Assembly (NCBI GenBank): GCA_030655515.1
Contig: JAURVI010000005.1
Coordinates: 1 to 64,000, forward strand
From: Polaromonas sp.
GTDB lineage: Bacteria; Pseudomonadota; Gammaproteobacteria; Burkholderiales; Burkholderiaceae_C
Length of the DNA: 64,000 nt
Reading direction: 5' to 3'
In this document: positions 1-11,411 of the stretch, in pieces
Layout of the letters: the number at the start of each line of letters is the position of its first letter
Position numbering within the stretch: the stretch's first letter is position 1
Position numbers and translations under genes: made by a program
The notes under the pieces: generated by a model
What the model was told of the DNA's origin: nothing
Seen by the model: only the letters and a program-made list of their open reading frames with translations
Database searches by the model: none

Positions 1-190
1 GCTTTTCACTTCGTGTAATGCGCTGCCCCCCGAGGGGGCTGTGCTTGCTTGGGGCGGCCCTGCGCTGCGCACGGCACGCGCCCCCACGCTTTTCACTTCG
101 TGTAATGCGCTGCCCCCCGAGGGGGCTGTGCTTGCTCGGGGCGGCCCTGCGCTGCGCACGGCACGCCTCCACGCTTGTCGCCTCGCGCAC
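1..190 (+). repeat. GC-rich dispersed repeat, tandem array (period 87 bp, about 2.2 copies, cut by the window start)
   Basis: gcttttcacttcgtgtaatgcgctgccccccgagggggctgtgcttgct(t/c)ggggcggccctgcgctgcgcacggcacgc occurs at 1 and again at 88; a partial third copy starts near 173. Confidence 0.9.
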
Positions 191-202
191 AAGTAATCCC
201 AA

Positions 203-838
203 GTGGCCCAGTTTTTCGAGATTCACCCCGACAACCCGCAAACTCGCCTGCTCAAGCAAGCCGTGGCGCTGCTGGCGCGCGGTGCCGTGGTGGCCGTGCC
301 AACCGATTCCAGTTACGCGCTGGTTTGCCATCTTGACGACAAGGCGGCGGCCGACAACCTGCGCCGCATCCGCGGGGTGGACGACAAGCACCACCTGACG
401 CTGCTGTGCCGCGACCTGAGCGAACTGGCCAACTATGCGCGGGTCGACAACAAACAGTTCCGCCTGATCAAGGCCGCCACGCCCGGGCCTTACACCTTCA
501 TTCTGGAAGCCAGCAAGGAAGTGCCACGCCGCCTGAGCCACCCGTCCCGCAAAACCATTGGCCTGCGTGTGCCGGGGCACAAAACCCTGCAGGCGCTCTT
601 GGCCCTGCACGGCGCGCCGCTGCTGGCTACCACGCTGATCCCACGCGGTGAAACCGAACCGCTCAACGATGCGCACGACATCCGCGATCAAATGGAGCAT
701 GAACTGGCGGCCGTGATTGACGCCGGCGCCTGCCCGCTGGAGCCCACCACGGTGATTGATTTGACGGCCATGGGTGATGGCGGCGAGCCGGTGGTGGTGC
801 GGCGGGGGCGCGGCGACTTGGCCGCCCTGGGTCTCTGA
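203..838 (+). CDS. L-threonylcarbamoyladenylate synthase family protein (Sua5/YciO/YrdC)
   Basis: ORF with GTG start; KQAVALLARGAVVAVPTDSSYALVC and TIGLRVPGH are family-typical. Confidence 0.9.
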   Translation: MAQFFEIHPDNPQTRLLKQAVALLARGAVVAVPTDSSYALVCHLDDKAAADNLRRIRGVDDKHHLTLLCRDLSELANYARVDNKQFRLIKAATPGPYTFILEASKEVPRRLSHPSRKTIGLRVPGHKTLQALLALHGAPLLATTLIPRGETEPLNDAHDIRDQMEHELAAVIDAGACPLEPTTVIDLTAMGDGGEPVVVRRGRGDLAALGL

Positions 839-850
839 GACAATCCGGTC

Positions 851-1519
851 ATGAATATCGCCAACCTGATTCAAACCGTCGCCATTTATGCGCTCCCCGT
901 GCTGTTCGCCATCACCGTGCATGAGGCCGCGCACGGTTATGTGGCCCGACACTTCGGCGACAACACCGCCTGGATACTGGGCCGCGTCACGCTCAACCCG
1001 CTCAAGCACATTGACCCGCTGGGCACCATCGTGATGCCGCTGATGCTTTACTTCGCCACATCGGGCGCATTTCTGTTCGGCTATGCCAAACCGGTGCCGG
1101 TGCAGTTTGGCAAGCTGCGCAACCCCAAGCGCCACATGGTCTGGGTGGCATTGGCCGGGCCGGGCGCCAACCTGGTCCAGGCTTTGTTGTGGGGTGTCTT
1201 GTTCTACCTGCTGCAGGGCGCCGCCGTCACCGAGCCTTTTTTCATCAAGATGTGCCAGGCCGGCATCCTGGTCAATGTGGTGATGTTTGTCTTCAATCTG
1301 TTTCCGCTGCCGCCGCTGGACGGCGGCCGCATCCTGGTCGGCCTGCTGCCCCACAAACAAGCCGAGCTGGTCTCGCGCATCGAGCCCTGGGGCTTTTTTG
1401 TGGTGATGGCGCTGGTGATTGCCGGCGTCATCACCACGTTGTGGATGCGCCCGCTGATGGCGCTGACTTACAGCTTTATTGAAACCGTTTTGATGCCTCT
1501 GGCGCTGCTGGTGCAATGA
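851..1519 (+). CDS. site-2 protease family (M50) membrane metalloprotease
   Basis: HEAAHG (HExxH) motif and NLFPLPPLDGGRIL. Confidence 0.92.
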   Translation: MNIANLIQTVAIYALPVLFAITVHEAAHGYVARHFGDNTAWILGRVTLNPLKHIDPLGTIVMPLMLYFATSGAFLFGYAKPVPVQFGKLRNPKRHMVWVALAGPGANLVQALLWGVLFYLLQGAAVTEPFFIKMCQAGILVNVVMFVFNLFPLPPLDGGRILVGLLPHKQAELVSRIEPWGFFVVMALVIAGVITTLWMRPLMALTYSFIETVLMPLALLVQ

Positions 1520-2877
1520 TGACGAACCCACAAGTTGGCGCCACCTCGCATTCGACCTCAACCGTCGCGCCCCTGCGTTTTCTGACCGGTATCACGACCA
1601 CCGGCACGCCGCATCTGGGCAACTATGTCGGCTCGATCCGGCCTTCCGTGGCAGCCAGCCGGGGCACCGGCGCAAGCAGTTTTTATTTTCTGGCCGACTA
1701 CCATGCCCTCATCAAGTGCAACGAGCCAGACCGTATCCAGCGCTCCACACTGGAAATTGCCGCCAGTTGGCTGGCCGCCGGGCTGGACCCGGAGCGCGTG
1801 ATCTTTTACCGCCAGTCCGACATTCCCGAGATTCCTGAACTGACCTGGCTGCTGACCTGCGTGACGGCCAAAGGCGTGCTGAATCGCGCCCACGCCTACA
1901 AGGCCGCGGTCGACAAAAACACGGCCACCGGCAACGACCCGGATGCCGACGTCAGCGCCGGCCTGTTCATGTACCCGGTGCTGATGGGCGCCGACATCCT
2001 GATGTTCAAGGCGAACCAGGTGCCGGTCGGGCGCGACCAGGTCCAGCACATCGAAATGGCGCGCGACATGGCGCAGCGCTTTAACCATCTGTATGGCGAG
2101 CACTTTGTGTTGCCACAAGCACAGGTCGAGGAATCGGTGGCCCTGCTGCCCGGCCTGGACGGGCGCAAGATGAGCAAAAGCTACGACAACACGATTGCGC
2201 TGTTCACGCCGCGTGAGCAGTTAAAGAAACTGATCGCCAGCATCGTGACCGACTCGCGCGCGCCGGGCCAACCCAAAGAAGTGGAGGGCTCGGCGCTGTT
2301 CCAGATCTACCAGGCTTTTGCCGACGAGCAGGAAACCGCCGCACTGCGCAAGGCTTACAGCGAGGGGATTGGCTGGGCAGACGCCAAGCAACTTTTGTTT
2401 GAGCGGATTGACCAGGAAATCGCTCCCATGCGGGCTCACTACCAGGCCTTGATGAAGGACCCCGCAAAGATCGAGGCCATCCTGCAGGCCGGTGCCGGCA
2501 AGGCGCGCCAGTTGGCGGCCCCTTTCATGCGCGAGCTGCGCCATGCGGTGGGCCTGCGCAAGCTCACTGCCCACGACCTGTCGCCGGCCACGACCGCTGC
2601 CGGGGAAAAAGCATCAAAAACCGCCTTGCCGGTGTTCAAGCAATACCGCGAAGCCGATGGCAAATTCCACTTCAAACTGATCGACGCGCAAGGCCGGCTG
2701 CTGCTGCAAAGCCATGGCCTCGATTCGCCCAAAGACGCTGCGCAGGCCATTGGCCTGCTGCAAATACAGGGCGCCGCCGCCTTGCCAGCGCTGCAGGGCA
2801 GGCTGCAAATCGCCGGCGACGTCACGTCCGCAGAGGTGAATTCGGCTTTGCAACAACTGATGGCGGCCAGGCACTGA
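1516..2877 (+). CDS. trpS: tryptophanyl-tRNA synthetase
   Basis: TGTPHLGNYVG (HIGH-like) and GRKMSKSYDN (KMSKS) motifs. Confidence 0.95.
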   Translation: MMTNPQVGATSHSTSTVAPLRFLTGITTTGTPHLGNYVGSIRPSVAASRGTGASSFYFLADYHALIKCNEPDRIQRSTLEIAASWLAAGLDPERVIFYRQSDIPEIPELTWLLTCVTAKGVLNRAHAYKAAVDKNTATGNDPDADVSAGLFMYPVLMGADILMFKANQVPVGRDQVQHIEMARDMAQRFNHLYGEHFVLPQAQVEESVALLPGLDGRKMSKSYDNTIALFTPREQLKKLIASIVTDSRAPGQPKEVEGSALFQIYQAFADEQETAALRKAYSEGIGWADAKQLLFERIDQEIAPMRAHYQALMKDPAKIEAILQAGAGKARQLAAPFMRELRHAVGLRKLTAHDLSPATTAAGEKASKTALPVFKQYREADGKFHFKLIDAQGRLLLQSHGLDSPKDAAQAIGLLQIQGAAALPALQGRLQIAGDVTSAEVNSALQQLMAARH

Positions 2878-3043
2878 GAAAATGCAACGCCGCCAGGGCG
2901 GCTCAATCGGGTGCGTCGCGCGGCTCACCCCAGGGGTGAAACAGTTCGTGGGTACGAAATTCACTCGCCGACGTCACTTTGAAGGCGTATGCTTATTTTT
3001 TTCCAACAACTCACAGTCCTTCATTCACCTGAAAACTGTACCC

Positions 3044-3553
3044 ATGCGTATCTTCGTCATAGATGACCATCCCTTGATGCGCGAGACGCTGGTCATGTTG
3101 ATTCGCCGCCTGCACGGCCATGCCAGCATCACCGAGCTGGACCAGTTGACCGCGATTGGCCCGGCAGTGGCGCAGCATGGCACACCGGACTTCATCTGCC
3201 TGGAGCTCAAACCGCCTGACATGCAAAGTATGTCAGGCGTGCGCGAATTGCGGCAACAGTTTGCCGGGGTGCCGATTTTGGTGCTGTCTGCCACACCGGC
3301 CCAGGGCTACCAGGAACTGTCGCTGGAAGCCGGCGTCGGCGCCGAAAGCAGCACAGAACCCGAAAAGCTGTCAAAGCGCCAGCAGCAACTGCTGGTGCTG
3401 CTGGACAAAGGCCTGAGCAACCGCGACATTGCCACCGAACTGCAGATCAGCGAGCACACCGTCAAGGTTCACTTGTGGCGCCTGTTTCGCAGGCTCAACG
3501 TTAAAAGCCGCTCGCAGGCCAGCCACCTGGCCCGCACGCAGGGGCTGCTGTAG
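3044..3553 (+). CDS. LuxR-family response regulator with atypical receiver domain
   Basis: MRIFVIDDHPLMRETL N-terminus, C-terminal LSKRQQQLLVLLDKGLSNRDIATELQISEHTVKVHL HTH; start refined from ORF start 2882 to ATG 3044. Confidence 0.85.
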   Translation: MRIFVIDDHPLMRETLVMLIRRLHGHASITELDQLTAIGPAVAQHGTPDFICLELKPPDMQSMSGVRELRQQFAGVPILVLSATPAQGYQELSLEAGVGAESSTEPEKLSKRQQQLLVLLDKGLSNRDIATELQISEHTVKVHLWRLFRRLNVKSRSQASHLARTQGLL

Positions 3554-3572
3554 AAAACCACCCTCCGAAAAG

Positions 3573-3601
3573 AAAAATGCCCACATGAAGTGGGCATTTT
3601 T
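3573..3601. terminator. intrinsic terminator, potentially bidirectional
   Basis: aaaaa-tgcccac-atgaa-gtgggca-ttttt: 7-bp perfect stem flanked by A- and T-tracts, between convergent transcripts. Confidence 0.85.
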
Positions 3602-3626
3602 CGACCAGCCTTGACGGCCTGGGTGT

Positions 3627-3703
<77 letters not shown>

Positions 3704-3721
3704 ATAAAGGATTATTGTAAC

Positions 3722-4123
3722 CTATTCTGCCTTGGCAATGTTGGTAGTGGTGTTTTCCGCAAGCTCTGGCCGGTCGACAAGCTCAACCAATGCCATCGGC
3801 GCATTGTCACCCACGCGAAACCCCATCTTCAAGATACGGGTGTAGCCACCCGGGCGTGCTTTGTAGCGGGGGCCGAGCTCGGCAAAAAGCTTCACGACCA
3901 TGTCGCGATCACGCAGGCGATCAAAGGCGAGGCGCTTGTTGGCGACAGAAGGATCTTTTGCCAGCGTAATCATGGGCTCGACGACGCGGCGCAATTCTTT
4001 GGCTTTGGGCAAGGTCGTTTTAATGACTTCATGCTGAATCAGGGAATTCATCATGTTGCGCAGCATGGCCAGCCGGTGAGAACTGGTGCGGTTGAGTTTA
4101 CGAAGTCCGTGTCCGTGACGCAT
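3722..4123 (-). CDS. rplQ: 50S ribosomal protein L17
   Basis: [24 protein letters not shown]. Confidence 0.97.
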   Translation of the reverse strand: MRHGHGLRKLNRTSSHRLAMLRNMMNSLIQHEVIKTTLPKAKELRRVVEPMITLAKDPSVANKRLAFDRLRDRDMVVKLFAELGPRYKARPGGYTRILKMGFRVGDNAPMALVELVDRPELAENTTTNIAKAE

Positions 4124-4206
4124 TGTGCTTTCCTTTCATTTTTTAATTCAGGTAGCCGTATCAGGTACTACCCATGCACTTGCCTCTCCAGGGAGGCTAT
4201 TTCAAA

Positions 4207-5196
4207 TTAACGCTTGTCCAGGCCAGCCGGAGGCCAGCTTTCCAGCCGCATACCGAGCGTCAGGCCGCGTGAGGCCAGCACTTCCTTGATTTCATTGAGC
4301 GACTTGCGTCCGAGATTTGGCGTCTTGAGAAGTTCATTCTCGGTACGCTGGATCAGGTCGCCAATGTAATAGATATTTTCTGCTTTCAGGCAATTGGCAG
4401 ACCGAACCGTCAGTTCGAGCTCGTCGACAGGACGCAGCAGGATCGGATCGAATTGCTGCGAGCTGCGCTGGACCGGCGTATCGAACGCGGCAAGTTCATT
4501 GCCTTCGAGCTGCGCGAACACGGCGAGTTGTTCGACCAGAATTTTAGCCGAAGCGCGAACGGCGTCTTCCGCAGTCACGGCCCCGTTGGTTTCGATTTCA
4601 AGAACCAGCTTGTCGAGGTCGGTACGCTGCTCGACGCGGGCGCTTTCGACGGTGTAGCTCACGCGCTTGACTGGCGAGAACGACGCATCGAGAACAATAC
4701 GGCCGATGGATTTGGGCGACTCGTCGCCGTAGCGGCGGATCGTACCGGGAACATAGCCGCGGCCATTTTCGACCTTGATCTGCATGTCGATCTTGCCGCC
4801 GTGCGACAGATTGACGATGACGTGCTCGGGATTGATGATCTCGACGTCGTGCGGCGTCTGAATGTCAGCCGCAGTCACGGGGCCTTCGCCATCCTTGCGC
4901 AGACTCAGCGTCACCTCATCGCGATTGTGCAGTTTGAAGACCACGCCTTTGAGGTTCAGAAGGATATTGACAACGTCTTCCTGGACACCATCAATCGACG
5001 AGTACTCGTGCAACACGCCGGCGATCGTGACTTCAGTTGCGGCGTGACCCACCATGGACGAAAGCAAAACGCGACGCAGGGCGTTGCCGAGCGTATGGCC
5101 ATAGCCACGCTCAAAAGGCTCCAGAGTCACCTTGGCGCGGTTGGCGGCAAGCTGCTCAACGTTGATGGTTTTCGGTTTCAGTAAATTGGTTTGCAT
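4207..5196 (-). CDS. rpoA: DNA-directed RNA polymerase alpha subunit
   Basis: full-length alpha subunit with C-terminal [14 protein letters not shown]. Confidence 0.97.
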   Translation of the reverse strand: MQTNLLKPKTINVEQLAANRAKVTLEPFERGYGHTLGNALRRVLLSSMVGHAATEVTIAGVLHEYSSIDGVQEDVVNILLNLKGVVFKLHNRDEVTLSLRKDGEGPVTAADIQTPHDVEIINPEHVIVNLSHGGKIDMQIKVENGRGYVPGTIRRYGDESPKSIGRIVLDASFSPVKRVSYTVESARVEQRTDLDKLVLEIETNGAVTAEDAVRASAKILVEQLAVFAQLEGNELAAFDTPVQRSSQQFDPILLRPVDELELTVRSANCLKAENIYYIGDLIQRTENELLKTPNLGRKSLNEIKEVLASRGLTLGMRLESWPPAGLDKR

Positions 5197-5293
5197 GCAT
5201 TCTTCCTCTCAATACCCTCGGCTCGTTACACCGATAAGGTCGGGTGAAGCGACCCTGCGGCTACAGTGCCCCGTAACCGCCAGGGAACGAAAA

Positions 5294-5917
5294 TTAACGT
5301 GAGTACAGTTCGACAATCAGCGATTCGTTGACGTCAGCGGCAAACTCGTCGCGATCAGGCACTTTCTTGAAGATACCCTCGCCTTTGTCAATGCTGACAT
5401 CGACCCAAGCCGGCAAACCAACTTGTTGGGCCAACTGAAGTGCTTCCGCTACGCGGGTTTGTTTCTTGGATTTATCGCGAACGGCAATGACATCACCGGT
5501 TTTGACCATGTAGGATGGAATGTTGACCGAGCCGCCATTCACGGTGATCGCTTTATGAGACACCAGTTGACGCGCTTCAGCGCGGGTGGAGCCAAAGCCC
5601 ATCCGGTAAACAACATTGTCAAGCCGTGACTCAAGAATGAAAAGCAGGTTGGCGCCCGTGTTGCCCTTGCGGCGATCAGCTTCCTCGAAATAGCGGCGGA
5701 ACTGCTTCTCGAGCACACCGTACATGCGCTTGACCTTCTGCTTTTCGCGAAGCTGCAGGCCAAAGTCGGACGTCCGGGTGCCGGAGGTACGACCGTGCTG
5801 ACCGGGCTTGGAGTCAAATTTCGCCTTGTCCCCGATCGCTCTGCGAGCGCTTTTCAGGAAAAGGTCTGTGCCTTCACGACGGGATAGTTTGGCCTTGGGG
5901 CCTAGGTAGCGTGCCAC
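5294..5917 (-). CDS. rpsD: 30S ribosomal protein S4
   Basis: [23 protein letters not shown]. Confidence 0.97.
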   Translation of the reverse strand: MARYLGPKAKLSRREGTDLFLKSARRAIGDKAKFDSKPGQHGRTSGTRTSDFGLQLREKQKVKRMYGVLEKQFRRYFEEADRRKGNTGANLLFILESRLDNVVYRMGFGSTRAEARQLVSHKAITVNGGSVNIPSYMVKTGDVIAVRDKSKKQTRVAEALQLAQQVGLPAWVDVSIDKGEGIFKKVPDRDEFAADVNESLIVELYSR

Positions 5918-6050
5918 TTGAATTCCTTATGTCATCTGCTGCAGACTCTGCAGGAGCCTTCGGTATGAACCTAACGGCGGTGGGCTTGATAAAATGTTCC
6001 CCGGGTATGGCTATGCACACGAATGCCACGCCACCCCGGACAACTCGAAC

Positions 6051-6455
6051 TTAAATACGGCGGCGTTTCTGAGGACGGCAACCATTGTGAGGAACTGGCG
6101 TCACGTCGGCAATCGAGTTGATTCGAATACCTAACGCTCCCAGCGCACGCACCGACGATTCGCGTCCAGGGCCAGGGCCCTTGATTTCAACATCCAGATT
6201 CTTGATGCCTTGCTCAATGGCGGCACGACCGGCGACTTCTGAAGCGACTTGGGCTGCGAAAGGAGTCGATTTACGCGAACCCTTGAAACCCTGACCGCCG
6301 GAAGAGGCCCATGACAAGGCGTTGCCTTGGCGATCCGTGATCGTGATGATGGTGTTGTTAAAGGACGCGTGAACATGCGCGACGCCGTCGGCAACGTTCT
6401 TGCGTACTTTCTTGCGAACGCGTTGCGCTGCGTTACTGCTGGGGGCTTTTGCCAT
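6051..6455 (-). CDS. rpsK: 30S ribosomal protein S11
   Basis: [46 protein letters not shown]. Confidence 0.97.
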   Translation of the reverse strand: MAKAPSSNAAQRVRKKVRKNVADGVAHVHASFNNTIITITDRQGNALSWASSGGQGFKGSRKSTPFAAQVASEVAGRAAIEQGIKNLDVEIKGPGPGRESSVRALGALGIRINSIADVTPVPHNGCRPQKRRRI

Positions 6456-6475
6456 GACTACTACCTCTTACTCAA

Positions 6476-6841
6476 TTATTTCTTCAAGGACGCTGCAGCC
6501 TTGCGCGGACCCTTGCGGGTGCGCGCATTGGTGCGCGTACGCTGACCGCGCATGGGCAGGCCGCGACGATGGCGAAAGCCACGGTAACAGCCAATGTCCA
6601 TCAGACGCTTGATGTTCATCGTGGTTTCGCGACGCAGATCACCTTCGATGGTGAATTGCGCGATTTGGTCACGAATTTTTTCCAGGTCGCCGTCCGTGAG
6701 GTCTTTGACTTTTTTGGAATACGCAATATCACATGCCGCGCAAATCTTGCGGGCACGAGTGCGACCGATGCCGAAAATAGCAGTCAAGCCGATTTCGGCA
6801 TGTTGCTGCGGCGGAATATTGATACCAGCGATACGAGCCAT
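6476..6841 (-). CDS. rpsM: 30S ribosomal protein S13
   Basis: [34 protein letters not shown]; start trimmed from 6853. Confidence 0.96.
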   Translation of the reverse strand: MARIAGINIPPQQHAEIGLTAIFGIGRTRARKICAACDIAYSKKVKDLTDGDLEKIRDQIAQFTIEGDLRRETTMNIKRLMDIGCYRGFRHRRGLPMRGQRTRTNARTRKGPRKAAASLKK

Positions 6842-6869
6842 GTGCGTCCTCAATAAAACTCTTTGAAAA

Positions 6870-6983
6870 TCAGCCTTGACGCTGTTTATGACGTGGGTCT
6901 GTGCAGATCACGCGTACAACGCCTTTGCGGCGGATGATTTTACAGTTGCGGCAAATCTTCTTGACCGAAGCTGAAACTCTCAT
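6870..6983 (-). CDS. rpmJ: 50S ribosomal protein L36
   Basis: [37 protein letters not shown] (37 aa) translated by eye; absent from the ORF track because it is short. Confidence 0.95.
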   Translation of the reverse strand: MRVSASVKKICRNCKIIRRKGVVRVICTDPRHKQRQG

Positions 6984-7011
6984 TTCTTTCTCCTAAACTT
7001 CTGAACTGTGC

Positions 7012-7230
7012 TTATTTGGCGCGGAACACGATGCGTGCGCGCGACAAATCGTAAGGCGTTAACTCAACCGTCACTTTGTCACCAGGCAGTATGCGAATGT
7101 AATGCATGCGCATTTTCCCCGAGATGTGACCCAAAACAACATGTCCATTTTCCAGCTTCACGCGAAATGTCGCGTTGGGCAAGTTCTCCACAACTTCACC
7201 CTGCATCTGGATGACATCATCTTTAGACAT
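7012..7230 (-). CDS. infA: translation initiation factor IF-1
   Basis: 72 aa, [46 protein letters not shown]. Confidence 0.96.
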   Translation of the reverse strand: MSKDDVIQMQGEVVENLPNATFRVKLENGHVVLGHISGKMRMHYIRILPGDKVTVELTPYDLSRARIVFRAK

Positions 7231-7234
7231 TCCA

Positions 7235-8554
7235 TCAGCCGCCCGGTGAAGTTTTAAAGTTTGCCTTTTTCAGCAGGGATTCATACTGCTGAGACATCAT
7301 GTAGTTCTGCACCTGCGCCATGAAATCCATGGTGACAACCACAATAATCAGCAAAGAAGTTCCTCCAAAATAAAACGGCACGTTGTATTTCAAGATCAGG
7401 AACTCCGGCAGCAGGCAGACAAAGGTGATGTACACAGCGCCCGCCAATGTCAGGCGCACCAGGATCTTGTCGATATACCGCGCTGTTTGATCACCTGGCC
7501 GAATACCGGGAATAAAGGCGCCGCTCTTTTTCAGGTTATCGGCTGTTTCCCGGCTGTTAAAAACAAGCGCCGTATAAAAGAAACAGAAAAACACAATCGC
7601 CGCCGCATACAGCAACACATAAATAGGCTGTCCGGGCGTCAATGTCGCGGCAATGTCTTTGAGCCAGCGCATGCCATCGCCAGTGGTCAGCCAGCCAACC
7701 ACCGTGGCCGGCAGCAAAATAATCGAGGACGCGAAAATTGGAGGAATGACACCCGCCATGTTCAGCTTCAAAGGCAGATGGGATGATTGCCCGCCATAAA
7801 CTTTGTTGCCCACCTGCCGTCTGGCGTAATTCACCAGTATCTTTCGCTGGCCGCGCTCGACGAATACAACAAAGTAAGTCACCAGCACCACCACGGCCAC
7901 GATCACGATGGCCACCAGAATACTCATGGCACCGGTGCGTACAAGCTCAAGCAGGCCGCCGAGCGCGCTGGGAAGTCCCGCCGCGATACCGGCAAAAATC
8001 AGGATCGAAATACCATTACCCAAACCACGCTCGGTAATCTGCTCGCCGAGCCACATCAAAAACATCGTGCCGGCGGTCAAGCTCATCACCGCCGTCATGC
8101 GAAAACCGAATCCGGGCGCCAACACCAGGCCGGGCGAGCTCTCTAGTGCAATCGCGATGCCCATGGACTGAAACAGTGCCAGCCCCAAAGTGCCATACCG
8201 GGTGTATTGCGTGATCTTCCTGCGTCCGGCTTCACCTTCTTTTTTCATCTGCTCAAATGTTGGAACAACATAAGTGAGCAGTTGCATGATGATGGAGGCC
8301 GAAATGTAAGGCATGATGCCCAACGCAAAAACCGTGAAGCGCGACAAGGCCCCGCCGGAAAACATATTGAACAGGCTCAGTATGCCGCCCTGCTGCCCCT
8401 TGAAGAGCTGCTGCAATTGCGTCGGATCGATGCCCGGCACCGGAATGTGCGCGCCCACGCGATAGACCACCAGCGCAAGCAGCAAAAACACAAGCCTGTT
8501 GCGCAGATCACCGAACTTGCCGGTTTTTGCAATTTGTGCGGAGCTGGTGGCCAC
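7235..8554 (-). CDS. secY: preprotein translocase subunit SecY
   Basis: [10 protein letters not shown] and multi-TM SecY sequence. Confidence 0.97.
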   Translation of the reverse strand: MATSSAQIAKTGKFGDLRNRLVFLLLALVVYRVGAHIPVPGIDPTQLQQLFKGQQGGILSLFNMFSGGALSRFTVFALGIMPYISASIIMQLLTYVVPTFEQMKKEGEAGRRKITQYTRYGTLGLALFQSMGIAIALESSPGLVLAPGFGFRMTAVMSLTAGTMFLMWLGEQITERGLGNGISILIFAGIAAGLPSALGGLLELVRTGAMSILVAIVIVAVVVLVTYFVVFVERGQRKILVNYARRQVGNKVYGGQSSHLPLKLNMAGVIPPIFASSIILLPATVVGWLTTGDGMRWLKDIAATLTPGQPIYVLLYAAAIVFFCFFYTALVFNSRETADNLKKSGAFIPGIRPGDQTARYIDKILVRLTLAGAVYITFVCLLPEFLILKYNVPFYFGGTSLLIIVVVTMDFMAQVQNYMMSQQYESLLKKANFKTSPGG

Positions 8555-8576
8555 TGATCGTTATCCGTGTAAAGAT

Positions 8577-9011
8577 TTAAGCGAGCGCGCCGCCGACGGC
8601 TTCGATGGCCGCCTTGGCACCCGCAGTCGCACCAACGCCATTGAGCTTGACGGCCTTCGTCAGCGCGCCAGACTTGATGACCTTGACGTTCTTCACGAGC
8701 TGTCCGACGAGGCCCGCCGTTTTGAGCGCCAGCAAATCGACTTCCGCCAGACCGAGCTGCTCAAGGGCCGTCAGCGTGACTTCGGCGTTGAACTTGAGCT
8801 GGTGTGACTTGAAGCCGCGCTTTGGCAAACGGCGCTGCAAAGGCATCTGACCGCCTTCAAAACCCACCTTGTGGTAGCCGCCTGCGCGGGACTTCTGACC
8901 TTTGTGGCCGCGCCCGGCGGTTTTTCCCAGGCCCGAACCGATGCCGCGGCCGACGCGGCGTTTGGCATGTTTTGCGCCTTCGGCAGGCTTGATTCCGTTC
9001 AATTCCATCAT
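8577..9011 (-). CDS. rplO: 50S ribosomal protein L15
   Basis: [25 protein letters not shown]; start may be the second Met. Confidence 0.96.
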   Translation of the reverse strand: MMELNGIKPAEGAKHAKRRVGRGIGSGLGKTAGRGHKGQKSRAGGYHKVGFEGGQMPLQRRLPKRGFKSHQLKFNAEVTLTALEQLGLAEVDLLALKTAGLVGQLVKNVKVIKSGALTKAVKLNGVGATAGAKAAIEAVGGALA

Positions 9012-9020
9012 AGGCTCCGC

Positions 9021-9203
9021 TTACAGCACCTTGACCAGGTAGCTGATCTTGTTGATCATGCCGCGCACCGCGGGCGTATCCTGCAATTCGCTCTTGCTGT
9101 TGATGCCGCGCAGGCCCAGGCCGCGCACGGTGGCGCGATGGGATTCCTTGGTGCCAATCGGGCTGCGAACCAGGGTCACCGTGAGTTTTTTCTCTGTCGT
9201 CAT
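9021..9203 (-). CDS. rpmD: 50S ribosomal protein L30
   Basis: 60 aa, [26 protein letters not shown]. Confidence 0.95.
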   Translation of the reverse strand: MTTEKKLTVTLVRSPIGTKESHRATVRGLGLRGINSKSELQDTPAVRGMINKISYLVKVL

Positions 9204-9214
9204 TGGGTACCGCC

Positions 9215-9733
9215 TTAGCCGAAGATGTCTTCGACCGATTTACCACGCTTGGCAGCGATTTCCGAAGCCGTCGTGGAGTTGTTCAGCGCGTCCATCGTTG
9301 CACGCACCATGTTGTAAGGGTTGCTGGAGCCATGGCTCTTGGCGACGATGTCGGTGATGCCCATCACCTCGAACACCGCACGCATCGGACCGCCGGCAAT
9401 GATGCCCGTACCCTTGGCAGCCGGCATCATCATGACGCTGGCGGCACCGTGGTGGCCGAACACATTGTGGTGAAGCGTGCCGTTTTTCAAGGACACTTTC
9501 GTCATGTTGCGACGGGCTTCTTCCATGGCTTTCTGCACGGCAGCCGGCACTTCTTTCGACTTGCCCTTGCCCATGCCGACGCGACCGTCGCCATCCCCCA
9601 CCACGGTCAGCGCAGCAAAACCGAGAATCCGGCCGCCTTTGACAACTTTGGTCACGCGGTTGACCGCGATCATCTTTTCCTTCAGACCATCGTCTGGAGC
9701 GTCGTTTTGTGATTTTGCTTGAAACTTAGCCAT
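9215..9733 (-). CDS. rpsE: 30S ribosomal protein S5
   Basis: [38 protein letters not shown]. Confidence 0.97.
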   Translation of the reverse strand: MAKFQAKSQNDAPDDGLKEKMIAVNRVTKVVKGGRILGFAALTVVGDGDGRVGMGKGKSKEVPAAVQKAMEEARRNMTKVSLKNGTLHHNVFGHHGAASVMMMPAAKGTGIIAGGPMRAVFEVMGITDIVAKSHGSSNPYNMVRATMDALNNSTTASEIAAKRGKSVEDIFG

Positions 9734-9750
9734 ACTTAATTCCAGTCTGC

Positions 9751-10116
9751 TTAGAACTGCAAGCCCGCTTCGCGAGCCGCCTCGGCCAGCGCTTTGACGC
9801 GGCCATGGTACGCAAAGCCAGCGCGGTCAAACGCTACTTTTTCCACACCTGCCGCTTTTGCCTTTTGAGCAATGCGCTTGCCAATGGCCTGCGCAGCAGC
9901 AACATTGGCACCCCTGCCCGAAGCGCCAAGCTCCTTGCGGATTTCGACTTCCGCCGTCGAGGCAGAGGCCAGAATTTTGGTGCCGTCGCCAGAAATAACG
10001 CTGGCGTAAATATGCAAGTTGGTGCGATTCACGGTCAGACGGGCAACGCCTTGCGTGGCAATGCGGATACGGGTCTGGCGCGAACGGCGAAGGCGCTGCT
10101 CTTTTTTGGTCAACAT
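9751..10116 (-). CDS. rplR: 50S ribosomal protein L18
   Basis: IASTEVE-type L18 core and C-terminal [26 protein letters not shown]. Confidence 0.96.
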   Translation of the reverse strand: MLTKKEQRLRRSRQTRIRIATQGVARLTVNRTNLHIYASVISGDGTKILASASTAEVEIRKELGASGRGANVAAAQAIGKRIAQKAKAAGVEKVAFDRAGFAYHGRVKALAEAAREAGLQF

Positions 10117-10127
10117 GGTGCAGCTCC

Positions 10128-10661
10128 TTATTTCTTCTTGGTTTCTTTGATCGTGATCTTTTCATCCGCATAACGGATGCCCTTGCCCTTGTAGGGCTCG
10201 GGAGGACGAACCGCACGAACCTCGGCGGCGATCTGACCGACGCGTTGACGATCCGAGCCCTTGATCACCACCTCGGTGGGCGTCGGCGTGGCGACCTGAA
10301 TACCGGCAGGCATATCCATCACCACCGGATGCGAATAACCAACCGTCAGGTTCAGCTTGGCGCCCTGGGCCTGGGCCTTGTAACCCACGCCGACCAGGCT
10401 CAGCTTCTTCTCGAAACCTTTGGTCACACCGGTGACCATGTTGTTGACCAACTGCCGCATCGTGCCACTCATGGCATTGGCTTCACGCGAGTCATTGGCC
10501 GGCACAAACGTCAACTTGCCGGCATCATTCTTGATGGTCACCAGGGCATTTTGCGCCAGGCCCAGAGCACCGAGGGCACCCTTGACATTGATCTGGTCGT
10601 CTTTCATCGCCACATCCACGCCCTGGGGCACGATGACTGGCATTTTTCCTACACGAGACAT
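10128..10661 (-). CDS. rplF: 50S ribosomal protein L6
   Basis: [17 protein letters not shown]...[14 protein letters not shown]. Confidence 0.97.
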   Translation of the reverse strand: MSRVGKMPVIVPQGVDVAMKDDQINVKGALGALGLAQNALVTIKNDAGKLTFVPANDSREANAMSGTMRQLVNNMVTGVTKGFEKKLSLVGVGYKAQAQGAKLNLTVGYSHPVVMDMPAGIQVATPTPTEVVIKGSDRQRVGQIAAEVRAVRPPEPYKGKGIRYADEKITIKETKKK

Positions 10662-10685
10662 TTCAGTTACTCCTCAATGCCGCCG

Positions 10686-11081
10686 TCAGGCCACGTAGCA
10701 AAGCACTTCACCACCGATTCCGGTAGCGCGCGCTTTACGATCAGTCATCACGCCCTTGGGCGTCGTGACAATGGCCACACCCAGTCCATTCATGACCTGG
10801 GGGATGGCGCCGTGGCCTTTGTAGACGCGCAGGCCGGGGCGGCTGACGCGCTCGATGCGCTCAATCACCGGGCGTCCTGCGTAATACTTCAGGGCGATTT
10901 CCAGTTGGGGCTTGCCATCGTCGGTCTTGACGGAAAAGCCATCAATGTAGCCCTCGTCCTTCAAAACCTGCGCGATGGCGACTTTGACTTTTGAAGACGG
11001 CACCAGCACAACGGCTTTTTCAACCATTTGTGCATTGCGGATGCGCGTCAGCATGTCGGCAATAGGATCACTCATGCTCAT
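10686..11081 (-). CDS. rpsH: 30S ribosomal protein S8
   Basis: [16 protein letters not shown]...[12 protein letters not shown]. Confidence 0.97.
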   Translation of the reverse strand: MSMSDPIADMLTRIRNAQMVEKAVVLVPSSKVKVAIAQVLKDEGYIDGFSVKTDDGKPQLEIALKYYAGRPVIERIERVSRPGLRVYKGHGAIPQVMNGLGVAIVTTPKGVMTDRKARATGIGGEVLCYVA

Positions 11082-11098
11082 TGGTAGTTCTCCTATGC

Positions 11099-11404
11099 TT
11101 ACCAGCTTGCCTTGGTGATACCAGGGATATCACCCGCAAAAGCCAACTCACGAATCTTGGCGCGAGCCAAGCCGAACTGACGGAATGTGCCACGCGGACG
11201 GCCCGTGATCGCACAGCGGTTGCGCTGACGCGTCGGGTTCGCATTGCGCGGCAGCTTTTGCAGCTCCAGACGGGCCAGGGCGCGCTCTTCATCGGAGCGC
11301 TTGGCGTCGTTGGACGTTGCTTTGAGTTCTGCGTGTTTCTTGGCGAACTTGGCGACGAGTTTGTCGCGCTTGAGTTCACGTTGCAATAAAGCCTGTTTTG
11401 CCAT
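11099..11404 (-). CDS. rpsN: 30S ribosomal protein S14
   Basis: [28 protein letters not shown]...[19 protein letters not shown]; start trimmed from ORF start 11530. Confidence 0.95.
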   Translation of the reverse strand: MAKQALLQRELKRDKLVAKFAKKHAELKATSNDAKRSDEERALARLELQKLPRNANPTRQRNRCAITGRPRGTFRQFGLARAKIRELAFAGDIPGITKASW

Positions 11405-11411
11405 GTCCGCC

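Noticed and set aside
18-398. 126-aa plus-strand ORF at the window start
   Set aside because: Repeat-derived, and runs out of frame into the well-supported Sua5/YciO gene.
2889-2906. GCCGCC-AG-GGCGGC hairpin after trpS as a terminator
   Set aside because: No U-tract follows and the loop is very small; not a convincing intrinsic terminator.
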